From contig JOAA01000027.1 in the NCBI GenBank assembly GCA_000720375.1, positions 58,920-122,919 of the forward strand: a stretch of 64,000 nucleotides of DNA, in the 5' to 3' direction. The notes beneath the pieces are model-generated. The model was given only the letters and a program-made list of their open reading frames with translations, was not told the origin of the DNA and did no database searches. The position numbers and the translations under genes are program-made. Source of the DNA: Rhodococcus rhodnii (GTDB lineage Bacteria > Actinomycetota > Actinomycetes > Mycobacteriales > Pseudonocardiaceae). Positions 1 through 6,075 of the stretch are shown in pieces. Position 1 is the stretch's first letter; each line of letters begins with the position of its first letter.

Positions 1-570
1 CGCGGTCAGCCCGTCGGCCGAGTTGAAGTAGATCCTCGGCTCTCCCAAAGATTCGGTCAGATACACCACAAGGCTGCCCGGCCCCTCGAGCTTGGTAGCC
101 GACAGCCGCACTTCGGAGGTACGCGTGGCACCACGTTGCGCACCCTCGCCCCGGACCCGCAGGCCCAGCCACAGCACGTCGAGACCGATGTTCTCCACCA
201 GCGGGATCACATGCGCGCCATAGGTTTCCGAGGCCTCGGCGAGGGAGATGTTCAGATCCTTGTTGCGCGCGTTGGCGTCGATCGTCTTGATCAGCGACTG
301 CTGTTCGAGCAGGAGGTGGTTGGTGAACGTCACGTCCGCCTCGGTGACCCGTGTCGCGTCCTTGGGAGTCGGCTCGTAGGAATGCGGATCACCACCGGCC
401 GGCACGATCGAGGACACCTCGACCCGATCACCCCCGACGTTGTGGACCAGATCCGCGAGGATCCCCGTGGTAGTCACCACTTTCAGCCGAGCGGAGTCCG
501 ACCCGCTGGCCGACGTACATCCCGCGAGCAGCATCGCCCCGGCAACACCTAACGCAACCCATCGCACCAC
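1..570 (-). CDS. Metal (Zn/Mn) ABC transporter substrate-binding lipoprotein, anchored-repeat type, partial
   Basis: Only the first 190 codons lie in the window; the gene runs off the left edge. The protein starts with a lipoprotein signal (hydrophobic stretch then lipobox LLAGC), followed by a cluster A-I metal-binding fold. TTTGILADLV and the GGDPHSYEPTPKD segment, whose His is the usual first metal ligand, are typical of ZnuA/TroA-like proteins. After about residue 155 there is an insert, EGPGSLVVYLTESLGEP, resembling the actinobacterial surface-anchored repeat found in 'anchored repeat' substrate-binding proteins. It should deliver zinc or manganese to a membrane permease encoded to the left. 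Start GTG at 570 (or the adjacent GTG at 567). An early TTA codon (550-552) may make translation bldA-dependent. The class is fairly secure; the metal is inferred from the Zur-like box. Confidence 0.85.
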   Translation of the reverse strand, partial: MVRWVALGVAGAMLLAGCTSASGSDSARLKVVTTTGILADLVHNVGGDRVEVSSIVPAGGDPHSYEPTPKDATRVTEADVTFTNHLLLEQQSLIKTIDANARNKDLNISLAEASETYGAHVIPLVENIGLDVLWLGLRVRGEGAQRGATRTSEVRLSATKLEGPGSLVVYLTESLGEPRIYFNSADGLTA

Positions 571-589
571 AAGCGGACACTAACGCATA

Positions 590-604
590 TGGTAATCATT
601 ATCA
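590..604 (-). promoter_or_regulatory. Zur-type operator
   Basis: On the minus strand the site reads TGATAATGATTACCA, close to the actinobacterial Zur consensus (TGATAATGATTATCA-like), an imperfect 7-1-7 palindrome. It lies 20 bp upstream of the GTG start of the metal-binding lipoprotein, where a zinc-loaded repressor would block transcription. The match is seen directly; that Zur rather than another Fur-family protein binds is inferred. Confidence 0.65.
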
Positions 605-934
605 AGAGCAGCTCCTCTGTCCGCTATGGACGGTAAGGCGAGATCTGTAAGCTTGCCGAACCATGTCCATACGGACAGCAGCTGCGCCAAGGCCGATCAA
701 AGCGATTTCTACGACCACCTGAACATTCAAGTTCATCGAACGTCGGACTGACGACGCGTCCGACGGTTTTGCCCATACCCATCAGCCAGTCGCCCTCGGG
801 CCGGGCGCGCGGTCGGGCCTGCGGCGATGCCAGCCGAAGTCGTGCGCCCCACGGTGTAGCACTCGTGTAGCCGGCGGGTGGAGAACGGCAGCCGCGGCGA
901 GGGCCGCGAGCGCCCACGCGCACACACCGTCCCG
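605..934. other. Intergenic region, no gene recognised
   Basis: Several long overlapping frames exist on both strands, but none has a credible ribosome binding site, domain or family resemblance. The right part may be the eroded 5' portion of the MmyB-like pseudogene that follows. Confidence 0.4.
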
Positions 935-1310
935 CCGCAAAGACGTCGCGGTCCCGCCCCGCGTCCAATGGCTGCTCGACTCCATGACGCTGTCGTCCGC
1001 CTTCGTGCGCAACGGTCGCAAGGACGTCGTCGCCAGCAACCCGCTGGCCTGGGCGCTGCACGCGCCGGTCTTCGAAAGCGAGACCACCGGCAAGCGCGGC
1101 CGGCCCAACATCGCCCGCTACATCTTCCTCGATCCGCGCGCCCGGCAGTTCTTCGTCGGCTGGGAGGCCACCGCCGCGCTGCTGCGCGCGGAGCCATGCA
1201 CGACCTGACCCTCTACACCGCCGAACCGGGCACCATCTCCGAAGACCGGCTCAAGCTCCTGTCCAGCCTGGCAGCGACCCAGCCGCGTCAAGCTGAGCCG
1301 TCAACGCTCA
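935..1310 (+). pseudogene. MmyB-type HTH regulator remnant (ligand-binding domain only)
   Basis: From about 945, one frame reads DVAVPPRVQWLLDSM, then FVRNGRKDVVASNPLAWAL and NIARYIFLDPRARQFF, the hallmark of the MmyB-like ligand-binding domain in actinobacterial XRE regulators. It stops at 1206-1208. The family's C-terminal segment (DLTLYTAEPGTISEDRLKLL) appears in a different frame from about 1199. Some 50-60 codons normally lying between are absent, and no N-terminal HTH domain is visible upstream. This is a gene destroyed by an internal deletion with frameshift plus loss of its 5' end. Confidence 0.7.
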
Positions 1311-1375
1311 CACCCCGATCCGACACCAGCGAAACCACCCACCCACGTCGTGAAGCTCATGCGAAAACCTGGGCC

Positions 1376-2548
1376 TCAGGGCTCACTTCCTCGTGGTGCC
1401 CACAACTGTCGATGCAGACGGTGAGCCAGGACGTGAAGTTGGCGATGGATGGCGACGGGCACCTTGGTCAAGGCGTCGGTCGTGGTGGTCAGGTTGAGGA
1501 TGATGTGTCCACTGTCGGGCGTGCGGATCGGCATGGCCAGGCAGCACAGCCGGTGCTGGTCGGGAAAGGTGTGCTCGAAACGGTTCACTGTGACAGGTCT
1601 GCCCAGGATTCGAGCGAGCCCGACGGCGTTGACGCCGGCGTGATCGAGGTCCCAGCAGACGCCTTCGACGTAGCCGAGCCGGTCGGCGGCAGCCAACGCT
1701 TTGCGGTGACCGCCGCGGTGCAGCACGATGCTGTCGGCGTCAAGGACGACGGCAAGCAGTTCGTGGCGTGCGGCCAAGTCGACCAACTCGCTGAGAACAG
1801 GCGATCTGGCGGGAATCGGAGACTGCTCACGGCGCTGACGCAGGTCGCTCGGGTCGAGCAGAACCACCTCAGTGCCGCGATCGGGATCCAGCCCACGTTC
1901 CTGAGCCAGATTCCACGCATCGAGGATGATCGGCCGTAAGCCCAAAGGGCTGGGTTGCCCGCCGCGGTGGAAATCTTCGTGCAGGCGCTCTCCCGCCCGC
2001 AGCCATCGCCGGTGTTCATGCCCGTTTCCGCCGACGAAGGAGACCAGGCTACGGCGCATGTTCTGCCGATGGCGGCGAATGGTGTCCGGGTGGATGCCCA
2101 ACGCATCGGCGATGTCTTTGACATCCCAGCCCACCAACTGTCCTATGTAGAGCAAAACGAGGACCTCCCGCTGCCGTGGCGTCAGGATGGCCATGGCTTC
2201 CCGCACACCATCGAGTTGATCGACGTTGCCATGACTGCCGGCCGCGGAGTCGTATGGTGTGGGCCGCAGCGGGTCCAGCCCCCATCGCGACTCACGTTCG
2301 TGCTGGCCGGCTCGTTTCTTTCGAGTTCTGGCCAGCTCACGGACGACGGCCGTGTGCAGATAGCGCCTCTTGTCCTTGTCCTCGACGGCAATCCAGCGCG
2401 TCCACGATCGCCAGACGCATATGGCGACCGCGCTGGCGATGTCGTAGGCGTCCGAATGGCCGGCCCCGCCGGCCAGTCCCATCCTGACCATCACCGGGTA
2501 CCACTGTCTGAAGAATTCCTCCCAGTCGGCAGCGTTCGCGCGGCTCAT
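1376..2548 (-). CDS. ECF-type sigma factor fused to a C-terminal GAF-like sensor domain
   Basis: A 390-residue protein. Residues about 5-85 resemble sigma-70 region 2 (DWEEFFRQWYPVMVRMGL through the RRYLHTAVVRELAR helix). Residues about 115-175 are region 4 (LTPRQREVLVLLYIGQ, then a DIADALGIHPDTIRRHRQNM helix-turn-helix). The C-terminal half (about 240-365) resembles the GAF domain of AcoR-type activators: LAARHELLAVVLDAD, then a VNRFEHTF...CCLAMPIRTPDSGHI core. A covalently attached ligand-binding domain suggests a one-component sigma factor answering a small molecule without an anti-sigma factor. Start ATG at 2548 has GGGGAG six bases upstream, which is better than the longer frame from 2602. 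It overlaps the stop of the upstream 40-codon ORF. Sigma identity is sound; GAF is by motif; the ligand is unknown. Confidence 0.8.
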   Translation of the reverse strand: MSRANAADWEEFFRQWYPVMVRMGLAGGAGHSDAYDIASAVAICVWRSWTRWIAVEDKDKRRYLHTAVVRELARTRKKRAGQHERESRWGLDPLRPTPYDSAAGSHGNVDQLDGVREAMAILTPRQREVLVLLYIGQLVGWDVKDIADALGIHPDTIRRHRQNMRRSLVSFVGGNGHEHRRWLRAGERLHEDFHRGGQPSPLGLRPIILDAWNLAQERGLDPDRGTEVVLLDPSDLRQRREQSPIPARSPVLSELVDLAARHELLAVVLDADSIVLHRGGHRKALAAADRLGYVEGVCWDLDHAGVNAVGLARILGRPVTVNRFEHTFPDQHRLCCLAMPIRTPDSGHIILNLTTTTDALTKVPVAIHRQLHVLAHRLHRQLWAPRGSEP

Positions 2549-2667
2549 CGAGTCTCCCCAGCACGCCGGGTACGGACGGGCCCACTCCGGCGGATCTCGC
2601 AAAGATCAACGGCGGTCCGCACTATCGACGCGGCCAGGCAGCTCAACTGCAGGATGGTCTCGAGCAT
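2545..2667 (-). CDS. 40-residue small protein coupled to the sigma-GAF gene
   Basis: ATG at 2667 is preceded by GGAGAG at ideal spacing. The frame begins MLETILQLSCLAASIV and ends in a basic tail, with its TGA overlapping the ATG of the sigma-GAF gene (ATGA). This is the arrangement of translational coupling. The hydrophobic N-terminal half could be a membrane helix. No family recognised. It may be a small regulator of the sigma factor or a coupling leader peptide; the overlap and Shine-Dalgarno are the evidence that it is translated. Confidence 0.5.
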   Translation of the reverse strand: MLETILQLSCLAASIVRTAVDLCEIRRSGPVRTRRAGETR

Positions 2668-3102
2668 GATCTCTCCGGTCAGGAATGCTGGAATCCCAGC
2701 GGCTGACAACATCGTCGTTTCTGAAGAGTCAGCCGAGCCCCGCAGCGTGCACGAGACTATTTGTGCAGCATCCTGCCGTTTCCCGCACAACGCCTGAAGA
2801 CGCAGCCCGACGGTCACTCCAACAGCCCAGTCATCAGACACGAACGAGTGACCTTTTACCGCTCGGCCAGAACCGCACCAGTCGGCGCTTGGCGCGAACG
2901 GCCAGAACTCGAACGGCTTGGCGCCAGCGGGCCGATCACGCATGGGCCGGGCCACCACCCAATAACACAACTCCACGGTTTCGAGTAATTCTGCAGCGGG
3001 TTTCAGGCACCACTGAAAGGGTGTACGCTTTACGCGGGTTGGCCGGTGAAAATTCCGCAAACGGCTCCTACGTTCCGCGCGTTCGGTGTAACGTCCCGGC
3101 CC
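2668..3102. other. Divergent intergenic region
   Basis: It separates the sigma-GAF unit (minus) from the DUF6355-like gene (plus) and should hold promoters for both. Open frames here look like chance readings. No clear palindrome or RNA element was seen. Confidence 0.4.
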
Positions 3103-3411
3103 GTGAAGAAACTTGCTATCGCATCGGCCGCGGCCGTGCTCACGTGTATCGCTATCGCACCGAGCGCGGGAGCGGCCGAAAATTCGTCCGCCGGCACTCA
3201 GTCCTTCTACGACTGCGGATTCATTGAGGGGTACAAGACGCCTGGCGGTCGCGCTTGGTACAACCACTGCGGCGAAAGCCCGGTCAAGATCATCGTCGAG
3301 AACATCTGGTTCACCGACAAGGAAAAGTGCGTCCCCGGGGGAATCACCGACATCGAGTACTACGTCGACGGCTGGAAAACGCGCGACGCCTGGTCCGTCG
3401 GCTCCTGCTGA
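3103..3411 (+). CDS. Small secreted DUF6355-like protein
   Basis: Encodes 102 residues. GTG at 3103 places a clean Sec signal at the N-terminus (VKKLAIASAAAVL... ending AGA-AE); a GTG at 3046 would add 19 unlikely residues. The mature part has four cysteines in the pattern CGF-x-EG...AWYNHCGES...EKCVPGG...AWSVGSC, with the final Cys at the C-terminus. This matches small exported actinobacterial proteins of the DUF6355 type, probably a compact two-disulfide fold. Function is unknown; the domain's 'natural product' label is not evidence of activity. A strong terminator hairpin follows 18 bases after the stop. Confidence 0.75.
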   Translation: MKKLAIASAAAVLTCIAIAPSAGAAENSSAGTQSFYDCGFIEGYKTPGGRAWYNHCGESPVKIIVENIWFTDKEKCVPGGITDIEYYVDGWKTRDAWSVGSC

Positions 3412-3429
3412 ACCTGTCCGTCATGAATG

Positions 3430-3459
3430 AACCCGGCGGCCCCATCGGGCCGCCGGGTT
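3430..3459 (+). terminator. Hairpin terminator after the DUF6355-like gene
   Basis: Perfect 13-bp stem AACCCGGCGGCCC / GGGCCGCCGGGTT with the four-base loop CATC. There is no U-tract, as is common in high-GC actinomycetes. Confidence 0.8.
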
Positions 3460-3559
3460 ACTCGATTGACTCTTCCTGTTTCAGCCCGCTGACGGGGAAC
3501 ACCAACGCCTGTTCTTTGCGAAATTCGATCTCAGCCAGACAGGGCCACCCGGGCGTGAC

Positions 3560-3775
3560 TCAGTAGTAGAAGACCCACTCTTGTTTTTCCCACGGGTCCG
3601 TCACGAGGTTGCACGGCGTCGGGTTGTACCTCATGTACTTCACCCGCACCTCTTCACATTCCGCCTTGGTGTCGTAGGGACCGGCTTGCGTCGCGTTGGC
3701 CGCCGGGGCGACCGCAAGGGCGACCGCCGCGCCGATCGCCGTGGTCGCAAGTGCGCGAAGAACAAGTTTTGTCAT
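3560..3775 (-). CDS. Small secreted protein, 71 residues
   Basis: ATG at 3775 has GGGGG five bases upstream and opens a Sec signal (MTKLVLRALATTAIGAAVALAVAPAANA). The mature peptide of about 43 residues contains two cysteines (AECEE and TPCNL) that could form one disulfide, and ends EKQEWVFYY. The frame extends upstream to 3841, but that part lacks a ribosome binding site. No family recognised; it resembles short exported actinobacterial peptides of unknown role. It overlaps in another frame the downstream end of the WD40-derived reading frame. Confidence 0.6.
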   Translation of the reverse strand: MTKLVLRALATTAIGAAVALAVAPAANATQAGPYDTKAECEEVRVKYMRYNPTPCNLVTDPWEKQEWVFYY

Positions 3776-3857
3776 CAGACCCCCAGCCGAGATGATGATC
3801 GGACCCGCGAAGGCTATGGGCGTCGCGGCAGGCCTGTCCACTGGCTTCAGTTCTGGC

Positions 3858-4060
3858 TGAAGGCCGGTACGGAAGTTCTGGGATGAACCGTGCCCATTCC
3901 GATTGAGTGAGATTGCGGGCGAGAGTGTCGCAGATCTGTTGCGCCGCGCATTCCACGTTCGTGTCCCACAGGATCACGGTGTGATCGACACTGGTACTGG
4001 CCAGCATCTGTCCGTCGAGACTGATCGCCATCGCCTTGCACTCCGGCACGTTGCCAACGT
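3858..4060 (-). pseudogene. C-terminal remnant of a WD40-repeat protein
   Basis: The minus strand reads AMAISLDGQMLASTSVDHTV then ILWDT, one complete WD40 repeat, followed by QICDTLARNLTQSEWARFIP and ELPYRP. The latter is the signature tail of large actinobacterial WD40/NTPase proteins, which normally ends Y-R-x-x-C-stop. Here the terminal Cys and stop are gone and the frame reads on into unrelated sequence. Nothing of the other blades or of a kinase/NTPase domain remains upstream, so this is a relic of a much larger signalling protein. Confidence 0.65.
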
Positions 4061-4285
4061 CACCGCGAGGCTCGGCAGCTTCCGGCCGTTCACCACGTGC
4101 CACCGCCTGCCTCCCTGCGTACCCAGCCGCGCTGGCCCCTCCGGTTGTTCACCATTGATTGTTTTTACAACCAGCCACGACACTGAAAAACCGCCAACCG
4201 CTAAACAGTATTCCGACTGGTCACCGCACGCGATGTCGTTGCGCAGTCAGCAATTCAGTTGCGGGACATAACCAGGAGGGAACAC

Positions 4286-4774
4286 ATGTCACGAAAGCTG
4301 CTGGCCAGGATCGGGGGCACCACGGCCGCGGTCATCGCGTTGAGCGCGACAGTGCTCACCACACCAGCGTCGGCCGGACCGCCACTCGGCGAGGAGCCCA
4401 TACCAAGCGATTCCACGCCACTTGGACCGTTTTGCGACGCCGGCTACCACTGCGTGTTCTTCTTCAACCTCGGTAGCGCAAGACACTCTTACTTCAACAC
4501 CGACGACAACTTCACCAACGACGTCTTCGACAACCACTTCAATGTGAACGACAACATCGCATCAGCGAGCAACTCCAGCACCGGAGGTTACGAGAGCCAC
4601 TACTACTACGACGTTGGCTTCCAGGGTGGTCTGGTGTTCTGCGTGAACCCCGGTGGCGCCGTGGACTCACATGAGCTCACTACTGACGGCATTCGCAACA
4701 ACCATGTCGCGCAGCAGGACGAGGCAAGCTCACTGCGGTTGCGACCGACCACGACGATCCCATGCTTCAACTGA
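4286..4774 (+). CDS. Secreted peptidase inhibitor family I36-like protein
   Basis: ATG at 4286 follows AGGAGGG with five to six bases of spacing. The 162-residue product has a Sec signal (MSRKLLARIGGTTAAVIALS... cleaving near ASA-GPP). The mature part has FCDAGYHCVFFF, a Tyr/Asn/Asp-rich centre (YFNTDDNFTNDVFDNHFNVN) and NIASASNSS, which resembles the small beta-sheet inhibitor/crystallin-like I36 proteins of actinomycetes. Two more cysteines (VFCVN, IPCFN) may form a second disulfide. Expected role: extracellular protease inhibition, by family only. The 3' end overlaps the next gene by 13 bp, implying co-translation. Confidence 0.65.
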   Translation: MSRKLLARIGGTTAAVIALSATVLTTPASAGPPLGEEPIPSDSTPLGPFCDAGYHCVFFFNLGSARHSYFNTDDNFTNDVFDNHFNVNDNIASASNSSTGGYESHYYYDVGFQGGLVFCVNPGGAVDSHELTTDGIRNNHVAQQDEASSLRLRPTTTIPCFN

Positions 4775-5670
4775 CCGATGACACGCCTGACGGACCCGAC
4801 GACGTACGGTCGCCGGGCCGCCGGCACCGGCTTGCGGTCGTGCTGGCACTTACGCTCGTGGCAGTGGCGGCGTCAGCCGCGCTGGTTCGTCCGGACGACG
4901 CGAGAACGCTACCGTCGACCCACAGCGAACCGCCGATCTTCGCGCTCTTCCAACACGACCCAGCCGCACAGCGGCGGATCTCGGTGGCGAGCGAACGGCT
5001 GGTGACCGACTGCATGGCACGTGCCGGGCTGCGTTACCAGTCGGCACTGCTCGCCCTTGACGGCGAACCACAACAAGAACCACAACGACCGTTCGGCCCG
5101 GAAAACCTCAACCAGCTCGCGCCAATCGATGAACCCCGCCATACCGAGGATCCGAGCCTCGGCACCCACGCATACCTCCACGCGCTGTACGGGCCGACCG
5201 ACCAACGCGTCACAGTGCGAGGCGCACGCTTCCGGGTGTCCGGCCCCGCGACGGGGTGCGTCGCGACGGCCGCGCGACAGCTGCTCGGTGACGACCGACG
5301 CCGTTGGATGTTGATCAAGGTCCTGCTCTTCGAAGCGGCGGAGGACAGTAGACGCGACGTGGAGTCGGACGCCGAGTTCCGCGCGGCGACCCGCCGCTGG
5401 CAGGGCTGCATGCGGATGGCCGGCACAGTCGCGGAAGACCCCCTGCGGCTGCTGGCCAGCCGGGATCAACGGGACATGCGCGACGACCCCGCCATGCGCG
5501 CCGACATCCGGTGCAAACAAGAGACGAGCTACCTGACCACGGCCTACGCCCGACTGTCCGTCGCACAGCAACGCCGGCTGAACGCTGACACCACCGTGGC
5601 TGCGGACTGGACGAGGCTGTTGGGCCGACAGGACCGCGTCGCACGCGAAGTGCTGGCGCCGGACACGTGA
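4762..5670 (+). CDS. Single-pass membrane protein with extracytoplasmic Cys-containing domain, unknown function
   Basis: Encodes 302 residues. A short basic N-terminus (RSPGRRHR) is followed by one transmembrane segment (LAVVLALTLVAVAASAALV, about 24-42), then a soluble outward domain. Conserved-looking cysteines sit in TDCMARAG, ATGCVATAA, RWQGCMRMAG and DIRCKQE; the repeated C-M and A-G context suggests a domain of two similar halves stabilised by disulfides. No enzyme motif seen. Its start lies inside the end of the I36-like inhibitor gene, so the two probably act together at the cell surface, but no function can be assigned. Confidence 0.65.
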   Translation: MLQLTDDTPDGPDDVRSPGRRHRLAVVLALTLVAVAASAALVRPDDARTLPSTHSEPPIFALFQHDPAAQRRISVASERLVTDCMARAGLRYQSALLALDGEPQQEPQRPFGPENLNQLAPIDEPRHTEDPSLGTHAYLHALYGPTDQRVTVRGARFRVSGPATGCVATAARQLLGDDRRRWMLIKVLLFEAAEDSRRDVESDAEFRAATRRWQGCMRMAGTVAEDPLRLLASRDQRDMRDDPAMRADIRCKQETSYLTTAYARLSVAQQRRLNADTTVAADWTRLLGRQDRVAREVLAPDT

Positions 5671-6075
5671 GTTCTCGCAATTCGTACAATGTGGACTCAA
5701 GTTCGGCGAAGACGTAGCGTCGAGATCACTACGGAGGTGCTGGAGCCGCCGCTTTGGTACACCGGCCAATGTGGACAGTCAAGCCAGATCGTAGGTGTCG
5801 TCGACTTCGTCCGTGGCTACCGCCTGCGACAGTCCCGTCCGAAGACTGGCGGGTGCCAATTGGCCTCCCATTCCCACAAGGCAAAGCGCATCTGACCCCA
5901 AGCTCTCCGCCGGTAGCCCATTAGGGCAGTCCATCGTGCCATTCGTTGACGGCTACGGCATTCGGTCGCCACGCTTGAGCTGTTCGCGAGAGTTTTCGAG
6001 GTGGGAAGCGGTCTTCACGCCGGACGAGACCGATGCCGGAACTCTTTCCGACGCCGACGTGCTTAGAGGGTGGGC
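5671..6075. other. Intergenic region upstream of the giant-protein operon
   Basis: Should contain the promoter of the operon starting at 6076, but no consensus was recognised. A minus-strand 51-codon frame at 5779-5934 (MDCPNGLPAES... ending DEVDDTYDLA) has coding-like GC bias but no Shine-Dalgarno sequence; it is noted only as a possible small gene or relic. Confidence 0.35.

Noticed and set aside
2545..3267. 240-codon minus-strand frame reading into the sigma-GAF gene
   Set aside because: Only the last 40 codons have a Shine-Dalgarno and coupling overlap; the upstream part is antisense to the DUF6355-like gene and has no features.
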